Positions 8,090 through 16,505 of a DNA stretch of 57,485 nt are shown here, one piece after another. This DNA comes from Bacteroidales bacterium (GTDB taxonomy: Bacteria > Bacteroidota > Bacteroidia > Bacteroidales > P3), in NCBI GenBank assembly GCA_017962615.1, contig JAGCUZ010000051.1:1-57485 (forward strand). The letters run 5' to 3'. Both the position numbers and the translations under genes were made by a program. Position 1 is the first letter of the stretch; every line of letters starts with the position of its first letter. A model generated the notes under the pieces. That model searched no databases and had not been told where the DNA came from. It worked only from the letters and a program-made list of their open reading frames with translations.

Positions 8090-8554
8090 ATGGACAAGAC
8101 ACACATCATTCATTACACGGAATTGCCATACAACGATCTTGGAACCAGTGATATGGAACTTCTGTCGCGTGCCAGGGAGAGCATCGGGAGCGCCCACGCG
8201 CCGTATTCGCATTTCAGGGTAGGGGCGGCCGTGCGGCTGGCAAGCGGCGAGATAGTTACCGGCAGCAACCAGGAGAACATAGCCTATCCTTCGGGGCTGT
8301 GTGCCGAGCGCACCGCCCTCTTCGCCGCCTCGGCGCAACACCCCGGACAGGCCGTAACAGCACTGGCTATCATTGCACAAGACCCGCAGGGGCGACTGGT
8401 GGCGGCCAACCCGTGCGGCGCCTGCAGGCAGGTGATGGCCGAGTACGAGATGCTGCACAAAACACCCATACGCATAATTGCCTACCAAAACGAGGCATGT
8501 GTGCAGATATTCAGCGGCACTGCGTCGCTGCTGCCTTTCTCGTTCGAGATGTAG
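8090..8554 (+). CDS. cdd: Cytidine deaminase
   Basis: The enzyme hydrolyses cytidine and deoxycytidine to uridines in pyrimidine salvage. It carries the full zinc site of the homotetrameric type: Cys71-Ala-Glu73 (proton shuttle) and Pro-Cys109-Gly-Ala-Cys112. The substrate-binding phrase SHFRVGAAV and the loop GSNQENIAYPSGL are also present. Length 154 aa is usual. It stands alone on the + strand, divergent from dusB, and is followed by a terminator. Confidence 0.93.
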   Translation: MDKTHIIHYTELPYNDLGTSDMELLSRARESIGSAHAPYSHFRVGAAVRLASGEIVTGSNQENIAYPSGLCAERTALFAASAQHPGQAVTALAIIAQDPQGRLVAANPCGACRQVMAEYEMLHKTPIRIIAYQNEACVQIFSGTASLLPFSFEM

Positions 8555-8650
8555 GTGCAATTTTGCAAAAAACATGGTGCGCAACGGCGGCAAATGCAGC
8601 CCGCCAAGCGAAATAGTATATAATATTTTTTATCACTAAAGCTTTAGAAC

Positions 8651-8684
8651 CCAAGTCGATAAAAAGACTTGGCATTGCTTTTTT
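8651..8684 (+). terminator. Intrinsic terminator after cdd
   Basis: A 7-base stem (CCAAGTC 8651-8657 with GACTTGG 8666-8672) is followed by CATTGCTTTTTT. It separates cdd from the next promoter. Confidence 0.7.
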
Positions 8685-8717
8685 GATAAAAAGTTTTCAC
8701 ACGCGGAAAATTATTTG

Positions 8718-8725
8718 TAATTTTG
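8718..8725 (+). promoter_or_regulatory. Promoter -7 element of the PpiD-like gene
   Basis: TAATTTTG fits TAnnTTTG. Transcription should begin near 8732, which makes the in-frame ATG at 8736 unusable and supports the start at 8802. Confidence 0.65.
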
Positions 8726-8801
8726 CACGCTTAAATTGGCGCTGGAGAAGTGCCCAAAAAGCATCAAACGCAACAGAAACAAAAACCAAAAAAAAATAAC
8801 A

Positions 8802-10925
8802 ATGGGAATTATCGGAAGTATCAGAAAACGTGGGTGGATTGCCGTCGTGGTTGTCGGCGTGGCAATCATCTGTTTTATCATTGGCGACTTTGCCAAGAAA
8901 CAACCAAACATGCCCGACATGGGTAAGATTAACGGCAAGACCATCACCAGCGCCTACTTCAACCAGCGTGCCGACGAGATGATTGAGAACTACCGTCAGC
9001 AGCAGCAAATGGACCAGCTGCCGTCGGAAGTGGAGTATCAGATTCGTGAACAGGCATGGCAGGTGATTGTTGAGGAGCAGCTCAATGAAAACCAATACAA
9101 CCGACTTGGTCTGCGCGTCACCTCGAGCGAGGTAAGCGACATGTTTGCAGGCAGTTTCATACATCCTTACCTGCGCCAGATATTCACCAATCCGCAGACC
9201 GGCGAATACAACGTGCAGCAGATCCGTTCGATGACCGACAACTTCGACATGCTCGACTCCACATCGAAGACCCAGTGGGTGCAGCTGGAGAAGGCTGTGA
9301 AGCAGGATCGTCTACAGCAGAAGTATAACATGCTTATAAGCAAGGCTTTCTACATGCCGAAGGCTATGGCTGCGCAGGTGGCCGATATGAGCAGCGACGC
9401 CGCCAACGTGCGTGTAGCCGCCCTGCGTTTCCAGAACGTGGCCGACGAGGAGGCTAACCCCACTCAGGCCGACTACGAGAAATACTACAAAGAGCATAAA
9501 GCCGAGTACCGCATCCGCGAGGAGCTGCGCGAGCTCGACTTCATCGTCTTCCCCGTCAACCCCACTCCTGCCGACCTCCAGGCCATCGAGGAGAACGTGA
9601 ACAAGACATGGGAAGAGTTTCAACAGGTTGAAGACAAGGACATCATGTACTTCGTCAACGACGAGTGCCAGTCGGCCAGCCGCTACGACACGATTTACAA
9701 GACCGCCGACGCCTTCAGTCCGCTCGACTCGATAGTCAAGGCCTCCAACCCCGGCACGATGATTGCTCCGCGCATCGTTGGCAACGACTGGGTCATGGCA
9801 CGCGTCACAGGTGCCGCCATGCGTCCCGACAGCCTCCGTGTGTCGGCAATATGGATTCTCAACAAGAAAGCCGGCGGCGAGATATCGCGCAGCGAAGAAG
9901 AGGCCAGCCGCCTCACCGACAGCATCGCCGACCTGCTGAGAACCGGCAAGATGCCTTTTGAGCAGGCTGTGGCCGAGTTCTCCGACGACCCCGCGAAGGC
10001 CGAGAACAAGGGCGACCTGAACTGGGTGCCCGACGGCTACTACGGTTTCCTCAACGAGCGCGTTGTCAACACCCCCGTGGGCAACTTCTTCACCATGGAG
10101 CGTCCCGACAAGACCGGCCACGTCATTGCTTTGGTGACCGGCAAGACCGAGCCTCATATGAAATATAAGGTGGCTATGATAACGCTGCCCATCACCCCTA
10201 GCGAGCAGACCGACGGCGAGATTTACGCCAAGGCCAACCACTTTGCCGGTCAGAACCGCACCCACGCCGCCATGATGTCGGCCGCCCAGGCCGAGAACCT
10301 GGCAGTGCGCAACGCCATCATCCCGGCTATGGCCAACTCGCTGCAGGGCGTGAACGGCAACGCACGCAGCATAGTGCAGTGGGCCTTCAACGACGAGACC
10401 GAGAACGGCTCGGTGGCCAACCAGGTGTTCTCGACGGGCGAATACATGTATGTGGTTGTGGCTCTGAAAGACATCCTCAAGAAAGGCTACCTGCAGCTTG
10501 AGCAGGTGCGCAACATGATTGAGCAGCCTGTGCGCCTCGAGAAGAAGGGCGAGATACTCATGGCCAAGGCCGAAGAGGCTCTGAAAACCAACAAGAACAT
10601 CGACAACCTGGCATCGCAGCTGGGCACCACCGTCGACTCGGTCAACAATGTGAGATTCAACGACTACTACTTCGACCGTTTTGGCATGGAACCCAAGGTG
10701 CAGGCCGCCATCGCCGCCACCAAGCAGAACAGCCTCATAGGCCCTATCAAAGGCACGAGCGCCGTGTACATGGTGCAGGTTGACGGCGTTGTGAAGGGCG
10801 AAGAGGTTAGCGCCGACATGATTCGCAACAACATGGAGTCGGAAGAGCAGCAGAAGGTGCGCAGCCTGATACAGGTGCTCAAGGACAACGCCAAGATTAC
10901 CGACCAACGAAACAAATATTTCTAA
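8802..10925 (+). CDS. PpiD/SurA-like peptidyl-prolyl isomerase, membrane-anchored periplasmic chaperone
   Basis: The 707-residue protein has one N-terminal helix (WIAVVVVGVAIICFIIGDF, about 12-30), then a SurA_N-like helical region. A parvulin-type PPIase domain lies at about 345-440 (ISRSEEEASRL, FEQAVAEFSDDPAKAE, GDLNWVPDG), and a second, more diverged parvulin-like part lies further on. Family members sit in the inner membrane facing the periplasm and assist outer-membrane protein folding. An in-frame ATG lies 66 bases upstream, but the promoter position and the classic MGIIGSIRKRG start favour 8802. A terminator follows, so it is its own transcription unit. Confidence 0.88.
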   Translation: MGIIGSIRKRGWIAVVVVGVAIICFIIGDFAKKQPNMPDMGKINGKTITSAYFNQRADEMIENYRQQQQMDQLPSEVEYQIREQAWQVIVEEQLNENQYNRLGLRVTSSEVSDMFAGSFIHPYLRQIFTNPQTGEYNVQQIRSMTDNFDMLDSTSKTQWVQLEKAVKQDRLQQKYNMLISKAFYMPKAMAAQVADMSSDAANVRVAALRFQNVADEEANPTQADYEKYYKEHKAEYRIREELRELDFIVFPVNPTPADLQAIEENVNKTWEEFQQVEDKDIMYFVNDECQSASRYDTIYKTADAFSPLDSIVKASNPGTMIAPRIVGNDWVMARVTGAAMRPDSLRVSAIWILNKKAGGEISRSEEEASRLTDSIADLLRTGKMPFEQAVAEFSDDPAKAENKGDLNWVPDGYYGFLNERVVNTPVGNFFTMERPDKTGHVIALVTGKTEPHMKYKVAMITLPITPSEQTDGEIYAKANHFAGQNRTHAAMMSAAQAENLAVRNAIIPAMANSLQGVNGNARSIVQWAFNDETENGSVANQVFSTGEYMYVVVALKDILKKGYLQLEQVRNMIEQPVRLEKKGEILMAKAEEALKTNKNIDNLASQLGTTVDSVNNVRFNDYYFDRFGMEPKVQAAIAATKQNSLIGPIKGTSAVYMVQVDGVVKGEEVSADMIRNNMESEEQQKVRSLIQVLKDNAKITDQRNKYF

Positions 10926-10973
10926 TAGTCGGCTCAAGCCCTGCAAATCTGAATCACAAAAATTAGAAGCAAG

Positions 10974-11010
10974 AGAGCGTGGCCTGACTTAGAGGGCTAC
11001 GCTCTTTTTA
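10974..11010 (+). terminator. Intrinsic terminator after the PpiD-like gene
   Basis: The stem AGAGCGTGGCC (10974-10984) pairs with GGGCTACGCTCT (10994-11005) and is followed by a T-tract. Confidence 0.8.
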
Positions 11011-11044
11011 TCAGAAACGACATCACCAACACCTACACGCTGCC

Positions 11045-12007
11045 ATGGCAAAACGTCGGCGAAACATCTTCAAGGCTCTGCACCCCAAACAAATCAAGAA
11101 GTGGGGCCGCAAGCTTGTTGACTTGAAAGACGACATCAAGGACGTTATAAAAACCAAGCACCGTTTTGTCATAATGGACTCCGAGACCTTCCGAGAGAAG
11201 TTCTCGTTCCAGCTGTCGGGTATCAATGTGTTTGTAACCGTGGGTGTCATAGCCATAGTGACGGTGACGCTCACGGCAATCCTTATCGCCTTTACCCCGT
11301 TGCGCGAGTTCATACCTGGTCACGCCAACAGCCGTATGGTGGAGCAGACCTACAAGAACGCCTACGTCATCGACTCGCTTGAGCAGCAGCTGGCCAACCA
11401 GGAGCGTATGGTTCACACCATTCAGTGCATACTGCAGGGCAAGGACCCGTCAGAGGGCGACGACAGCGGCGAGGCGGAGCGTCCGGCCAAAGTCGACAGC
11501 GTGAACTACACGCACTCAAAAGCCGACGGCGAGCTGCGGCGCGAGATAGAGAGCGCCGACAACAAATACCAGGTACGTGGACAGAAGACCGACAACCAGA
11601 CAAAGGCCAACTCGTTCGGCGGCGACGTGCCGATGAACAGCCAGCTTTACTTCACCCCGATGAAAGGCAAGATAATTGCCAGCTACGACCCTAAAATAAA
11701 ACACTACGGGGTGGACATAGCCGGCACCACCAACGCGACGATAAAGGCCGCCTACAGCGGCACGGTGGCCTTCTCGGGCTTCACCGTGGAGACGGGCTAC
11801 GTGATAGTTCTGCAGCACCCGGGCAACGTGATATCGCTTTACAAACACAACAGTGCCCTGCTGAAGCGCGAAGGCGACTTTGTAAGGGCGGGCGAGCCTA
11901 TAGCCTACCTGGGCAACTCGGGCGAGCTGACCACAGGGCCTCACCTGCACTTCGAACTATGGATTAACGGCAAAGCGGTGAACCCGCTGCAATATATTTC
12001 GTTCTAG
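11045..12007 (+). CDS. M23-family metallopeptidase, membrane-anchored
   Basis: A basic N-terminus is followed by one transmembrane helix (about 60-80, VFVTVGVIAIVTVTLTAIL), a short coiled-coil-prone region (about 95-120) and a C-terminal lysostaphin-type domain. The zinc ligands are present: His220 and Asp224 in HYGVDIAG, and the HLHFE motif (His300, His302). The domain is therefore predicted to be active against peptidoglycan cross-links, unlike the degenerate EnvC/NlpD activators. It has the same strand as dxr and rseP but is separated from dxr by a 175-base repeat-rich spacer. Confidence 0.88.
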   Translation: MAKRRRNIFKALHPKQIKKWGRKLVDLKDDIKDVIKTKHRFVIMDSETFREKFSFQLSGINVFVTVGVIAIVTVTLTAILIAFTPLREFIPGHANSRMVEQTYKNAYVIDSLEQQLANQERMVHTIQCILQGKDPSEGDDSGEAERPAKVDSVNYTHSKADGELRREIESADNKYQVRGQKTDNQTKANSFGGDVPMNSQLYFTPMKGKIIASYDPKIKHYGVDIAGTTNATIKAAYSGTVAFSGFTVETGYVIVLQHPGNVISLYKHNSALLKREGDFVRAGEPIAYLGNSGELTTGPHLHFELWINGKAVNPLQYISF

Positions 12008-12073
12008 GCAGGCCTAGGCTATCTTAGGAAACCCTAGGCAATCCTAAGAACTAGCACAAAACAACGTATCAAC

Positions 12074-12159
12074 TTATCCACATTAAACCTATCCACATAT
12101 CAACTTATCCACATTAAACCTATCCACATTAAACCTATCCACATATCAACTTATCCACA
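12074..12159 (+). repeat. Array of six DnaA-box-like 9-mers, all in one direction
   Basis: Exact TTATCCACA (the consensus DnaA box) occurs at 12074, 12105 and 12151, and the one-mismatch form CTATCCACA at 12089, 12120 and 12135. Start-to-start steps are 15, 16, 15, 15 and 16 bases. The two forms come from a tandem repeat with the alternating linkers TTAAAC and TATCAA. The flanks 12008-12060 carry another local repeat (CCTAGGC and AATCCTAAG types). Such an array could be bound by DnaA, or could be a simple minisatellite; no function is shown. Confidence 0.7.
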
Positions 12160-12182
12160 TTAAACGTATCAACGGATAAACA

Positions 12183-13349
12183 ATGAACTCAAATACTCAA
12201 GATATTCCCCCGAAACGCATAGCCATACTGGGCTCGACGGGCTCGATAGGTACGCAGACTCTCAACGTGGTGCGGCGGCACCGCGACAGGTTCGAGGTGG
12301 AGCTGCTAGTGGCGGGCAGCAACGCCGAACTGCTCATACAGCAGGCTCTGGAGTTCAGTCCCAACACCGTCGTCATTGCCGACAAAAGCAAGTATCAGGC
12401 GGTCCAAGATGCCCTCGACCCGCACGACATCAAGGTGTTTGCCGGCATAGAGAGTGCCACCGACCTCATGTCGATGGAGAGCATCGACATGGTGGTGGCT
12501 GCCATAGTGGGTTTCGCTGGCTTGCAGCCCACCCTCACCGCCATACGCAACGGCAAGCCCATAGCCCTGGCCAACAAGGAGACCCTCGCCGTGGCGGGGC
12601 AGATAATGAGCCGCGAGGCGGTAGAGCACCACGTGCCGATACTGCCTGTCGACTCGGAGCACTCGGCCATCTTCCAGTGCCTGGTGGGAGAGAACGCCTG
12701 GGGCGACAGCGGTGTGGACAAGATACTGCTCACCGCATCGGGCGGCCCCTTCCGCGGCCGGACGCGCGAGAGCCTTGGGGATGTGCGCCTCGACGAAGCC
12801 CTCAACCACCCCAATTGGAAGATGGGCCGCAAGGTGACTATCGACAGCGCCACGCTCATGAATAAGGGGCTGGAGGTTATCGAGGCCAAGTGGCTTTTCG
12901 GCATCGACGCAGAGCGTATCGAGGTGCTGGTGCATCCGCAGTCGATAGTGCACTCGATGGTGCAGTTCTGCGACGGCAGCATCAAGGCGCAGCTGGGCGT
13001 GCCCACCATGGAGACTCCTATACAATACGCCCTCAGCTACCCTGAACGCATAGAGAGCCACCTGCCGAGGCTCGACTTCATGCAGCATCCGCAGCTCGAC
13101 TTCATGCGGCCCGACACCGACACCTTCCGCTGCCTGCCATTGGCCTACAAGGCCATCAAGAAGGGTGGCAACATGCCCTGCGCCATGAACGCCGCCAACG
13201 AGGTGGCGGTGCAGCGGTTCATAGAAGGGCGTCTGCCGTTCCTCGGCATAGCCGACTTCATAGAAGACAAAATGAACCAGAACATATTCATCGAGAACCC
13301 AACCCTCGACGACCTTGTTGAAACCGACAAACACATTCGTCAATCATGA
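12183..13349 (+). CDS. dxr: 1-deoxy-D-xylulose 5-phosphate reductoisomerase
   Basis: Dxr converts DXP to 2-C-methyl-D-erythritol 4-phosphate with NADPH, the first committed step of the non-mevalonate isoprenoid pathway. The N-terminal nucleotide motif LGSTGSIGTQ (16-25), the metal/substrate site PVDSEHSAIFQ, the phrase LTASGGPFRG and the NHPNWKMGRKVTIDSAT block are all intact. Length 388 aa is normal. Its stop overlaps the start of rseP by four bases (ATGA), so the two are co-translated, an arrangement common in bacteria. Confidence 0.96.
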   Translation: MNSNTQDIPPKRIAILGSTGSIGTQTLNVVRRHRDRFEVELLVAGSNAELLIQQALEFSPNTVVIADKSKYQAVQDALDPHDIKVFAGIESATDLMSMESIDMVVAAIVGFAGLQPTLTAIRNGKPIALANKETLAVAGQIMSREAVEHHVPILPVDSEHSAIFQCLVGENAWGDSGVDKILLTASGGPFRGRTRESLGDVRLDEALNHPNWKMGRKVTIDSATLMNKGLEVIEAKWLFGIDAERIEVLVHPQSIVHSMVQFCDGSIKAQLGVPTMETPIQYALSYPERIESHLPRLDFMQHPQLDFMRPDTDTFRCLPLAYKAIKKGGNMPCAMNAANEVAVQRFIEGRLPFLGIADFIEDKMNQNIFIENPTLDDLVETDKHIRQS

Positions 13350-14743
13350 AATTTCTTGCCCTTATTTTAAGCCTCACCCTGCTTGTCATAACCCACGAGC
13401 TGGGTCACCTGGGCTTTGCCAAACTGTTCCACACGCGCGTGAGGCGTTTCTACCTGTTCTTCAACCCTAAGATATCGTTGTTCAAGGCCAAGAAGTTCGG
13501 CGGCAAGTGGCACTTCCTGTTTTTCAACAGCACCACGCCCGAGTCGTGGGACGAGAAGAACCTGGCGCCCGAGGACCAGGACAACACCCTGTGGGGCATC
13601 GGGTGGCTGCCGCTTGGCGGCTACTGCGACATAGCGGGCATGATTGACGAGAGCACCAGCGCCAAAGACCTGAGTGCAGAGCCGCAGCCGTGGGAGTACC
13701 GCACCAAACCGGCCTGGCAGCGCCTGTGCATAATATGCGGCGGCGTGCTGGTCAACTTCGTGAGCGCCCTGCTTATCTACACCTGCATCTTCGCCCACTG
13801 GGGACAGGACACCCTGCCGCTGCGCAACGCCGGCATGGGCTACGCCTACAACGAGATACTGCTCGACGAGGGCTTCAGGGACGGCGACGTGATATGGAGC
13901 ATCAACGGCGAGGAGATGACCGATTTCACACAGACCACCACGGCGCTGCTGCTGGGCAACCCGTCGACGGTGGTGGTGAAACGCGACTCGCAGTTCGACA
14001 CCCTTTACCTCTCGGGCAAGCTGATGGCGCGTATCAACAAAGAGCAGCCCAAGAACTTGATGACCGTGCGGTTCCCCATGGTTATCAAAGACTTCACTGC
14101 GGGCTCGGCGGCGCAGAAAGCGGGACTCATGGTCGACGACAGCCTGGTGAGTGTGGCCGGCATAAGCACGCCCGTCAGCACCGACATCATGGCGCTGCTG
14201 CCCGACTATGCCCATAAAACCATCGTCGTAGGATTGTACCGTCAGGGAAGCTACATGGAGATACCCGTCACCCTCGGAGGCAACGCCAAGCTCGGCGTGA
14301 TGATGAAGTCGTACAACGAGATCTACCCCATTGTCCACACCGACTATAACTTCCTGCAGGCCATACCTGCAGGCATCAAATACGGCTGCGAGACGCTCGT
14401 CACCTACGTGGGCTCGCTCAAGCTCCTCTTCTCGGAGGGCGGCGCGCAGAACCTGGGCGGCTTCGGCACCCTCGGCAGCATATTCCCGCGCGAATGGGAT
14501 TGGCAGCAGTTCTGGAACATCACGGCGTTCCTCGCCGTCGTTCTGGCTTTCATGAACATCATACCCATCCCGGGACTCGACGGCGGCCACATCATGTTCA
14601 CCCTCTGGGAGATAGTGACCCGCCGCAAGCCGAGCGACAAGTTCCTCTCGCATGCCCAGACTGTGGGCATGGCCATACTGATAGCCCTCCTCGTGTGGGC
14701 CAACGGCAACGATCTGATACGCTGGCTCGGCGGCAAGTTTTAG
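13346..14743 (+). CDS. rseP: Site-2 intramembrane metalloprotease RseP
   Basis: The active-site HELGH (His17, Glu18, His21) lies in the first helix and the third zinc ligand in the PGLDGGH motif (about 410-416) near the C-terminus. PDZ-like domains lie between them (for example AGSAAQKAGLMVDDSLVSV). Members of the family cut membrane-anchored anti-sigma factors and leftover signal peptides. Start codon overlaps the dxr stop. The length (465 aa) is normal for Bacteroidota RseP. Confidence 0.94.
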   Translation: MKFLALILSLTLLVITHELGHLGFAKLFHTRVRRFYLFFNPKISLFKAKKFGGKWHFLFFNSTTPESWDEKNLAPEDQDNTLWGIGWLPLGGYCDIAGMIDESTSAKDLSAEPQPWEYRTKPAWQRLCIICGGVLVNFVSALLIYTCIFAHWGQDTLPLRNAGMGYAYNEILLDEGFRDGDVIWSINGEEMTDFTQTTTALLLGNPSTVVVKRDSQFDTLYLSGKLMARINKEQPKNLMTVRFPMVIKDFTAGSAAQKAGLMVDDSLVSVAGISTPVSTDIMALLPDYAHKTIVVGLYRQGSYMEIPVTLGGNAKLGVMMKSYNEIYPIVHTDYNFLQAIPAGIKYGCETLVTYVGSLKLLFSEGGAQNLGGFGTLGSIFPREWDWQQFWNITAFLAVVLAFMNIIPIPGLDGGHIMFTLWEIVTRRKPSDKFLSHAQTVGMAILIALLVWANGNDLIRWLGGKF

Positions 14744-14796
14744 GACAAAGTCCCGCATCGGCCTGGAGTTAAACAAACACGCATAACGAGCCAACC

Positions 14797-16290
14797 TTGA
14801 AAAAGATAGACAGACTCATACTTCGCTCCTTCCTGGGACCGCTGGTGCTCACGTTCACCATCGCCGTCTTCGTGCTGCTCATGCAGTTCGTGTGGAAGTA
14901 CATCGACGACATGGCGGGCAAGGGGCTTGAGTTCAAGGTTATCGCCGAGCTGCTGCTGTATGCCTCGGCCACATTCGTGCCTATGGCGCTGCCTATCTCG
15001 ACCCTCTTCGCCTCTATCATGACCATGGGCAACTTCGGCGAACGCTACGAGCTGGTGGCCATGAAGGCGGGTGGCATATCGCTGCGGCGTGTCATGATGC
15101 CCATGGCTATCGTGGTGCTGCTGCTCACGGGCGTGGCCTTCTACTTCGCCAACAACGTGATGCCCTATGCTATGCTGAAGTACCGCACCACGCTCTACGA
15201 CATCACCCGCAAGAAGCCTGCCCTCAACATACGTCCCAGCGAGTACTACTCCGAGATAGACGGCTACGTTATCCGTATCGACGAGAAGGACTCCGACGGC
15301 AAGACCCTCCGCGACATCACTATCTTCGACCACAGCCACGGTGCCACCGAGAACAACGTCGTGGTGGCCAACAGCGGCTTCATGCAGACCACCCCCGACG
15401 AGCGCTACCTGGTCTTTACCCTCAAGGACGGCTGCAGCTACAACGAGTCGATAGCGGGCGAAGACTTCTACCCGCGTCCCTTCACCCGCGTGGAGTTCGA
15501 CGAGGAGATACTCACCTTCGACCTCAGCAGCTTCGCCTTCAACAAGTCGGAGACCGAATTCTTCAAGGGCAGCTACCAGATGATGAACGTGCGCCAGCTC
15601 GACACCGCCACCCAGCAGCTCAGGGCCGTCCAGGAGGAGCGCTACCGCGAGCATGCCGGCAATATCCTCGATCGTATGCAGGCCTGCAAGATATACCTTG
15701 CCTCGGCAGGCACGGCGGCGGATGCCGACACTGGTCTGACAGAGCCTGTGCCGGCAACAGCTGCAGGCGAAGACTCCTTCGAGAATATATTCGGCGACAG
15801 CAAGGCACCCGACGCTACGCAGCCGTCGGTGGCCGTCAAGGCGCAGCCCGCCGATTACCTGCGTCAGGCTCGGGCCATTGCCGAGGCTGTGCGCAGCGAC
15901 ATCAACGTGTTTCACGAGGTCATCAAGGCCGACGACGAATACCTCAACCGCCATTACATAGAATGGCACCGCAAATACACCCTCTCTGTGGCCTGCCTCG
16001 TGCTGTTCCTTATCGGAGCCCCCTTTGGCTCTATAGTGCGCAAGGGAGGGCTTGGCCTGCCACTCGTGGCGTCGGTCATCTTCTTCGTGTTCTACTACGT
16101 CGTCGGCATGATTGCCGAGAAGGCGGTGCGCGAGTCGGCCATGGGGTCCATAGGCATGTGGGTCTCGACGTTTACACTGCTTCCCATAGGCATATTCCTC
16201 ACCTACAAAGCCACCACCGACTCCACCCTCTTCGACGCTGCCTCATGGAAGAAAAGGCTCCGCGCCCTGCGTGGCCGCAAAGCCCGTTGA
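14797..16290 (+). CDS. LptF/LptG-family lipopolysaccharide export permease
   Basis: These permeases form the membrane part of the LptB2FG transporter that pulls lipopolysaccharide out of the inner membrane. Helices lie at both ends (about 15-40, 50-75, 95-120; then about 395-475) around a periplasmic beta-jellyroll, here enlarged by an insert rich in Ala, Asp and Thr (about 300-350). The start must be TTG at 14797: the frame upstream reaches a stop at 14770 without an ATG, and KKIDRLILRSFLGPL is the expected first segment. It closes the dxr-rseP set. Confidence 0.9.
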   Translation: MKKIDRLILRSFLGPLVLTFTIAVFVLLMQFVWKYIDDMAGKGLEFKVIAELLLYASATFVPMALPISTLFASIMTMGNFGERYELVAMKAGGISLRRVMMPMAIVVLLLTGVAFYFANNVMPYAMLKYRTTLYDITRKKPALNIRPSEYYSEIDGYVIRIDEKDSDGKTLRDITIFDHSHGATENNVVVANSGFMQTTPDERYLVFTLKDGCSYNESIAGEDFYPRPFTRVEFDEEILTFDLSSFAFNKSETEFFKGSYQMMNVRQLDTATQQLRAVQEERYREHAGNILDRMQACKIYLASAGTAADADTGLTEPVPATAAGEDSFENIFGDSKAPDATQPSVAVKAQPADYLRQARAIAEAVRSDINVFHEVIKADDEYLNRHYIEWHRKYTLSVACLVLFLIGAPFGSIVRKGGLGLPLVASVIFFVFYYVVGMIAEKAVRESAMGSIGMWVSTFTLLPIGIFLTYKATTDSTLFDAASWKKRLRALRGRKAR

Positions 16291-16381
16291 TAGGTTGACA
16301 TGTTTAGTGTTGATAAGTTTAATGTTGTCCGCGCCAGCCTCTATCACATCTATCGTTTCTATCGCATCTATACCTTATAAA

Positions 16382-16480
16382 CCGCGTCAGCCACTTAAAA
16401 CTAAACCGCGCCAGCCACTTAGAACTAAGATAGCATCAGCCACTTAAAACCAAGGCCGCGCCAGCCACTTAAAACTTAAA
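16382..16480. repeat. Four-copy 25-base tandem repeat upstream of the macroglobulin gene
   Basis: Units of 24-25 bases begin at 16382, 16406, 16431 and 16456 around the core CAGCCACTTAAAACTAA, with small differences. Just before them (16335-16375) a shorter repeat on TCTATCGCAT occurs. The array fills most of the 215-base spacer 16291-16505, in which I see no promoter. Confidence 0.75.
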
Positions 16481-16505
16481 ACTAATAACTTATAACTACA
16501 CACCC

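Noticed and set aside
9312-10946. Long open frame of 544 codons antisense to the PpiD-like gene
   Set aside because: His/Val/Leu-rich shadow of a G+C-rich gene; no domain, no promoter, and the + strand protein is a clear family member. The same applies to long antisense frames at 4793-6052, 13367-14794, 19182-20891 and 39930-41480.
12008-12182. Replication origin
   Set aside because: Not claimed as a feature: DnaA-box-like words are clear, but no unwinding region, no dnaA/dnaN linkage and no skew data are available here.
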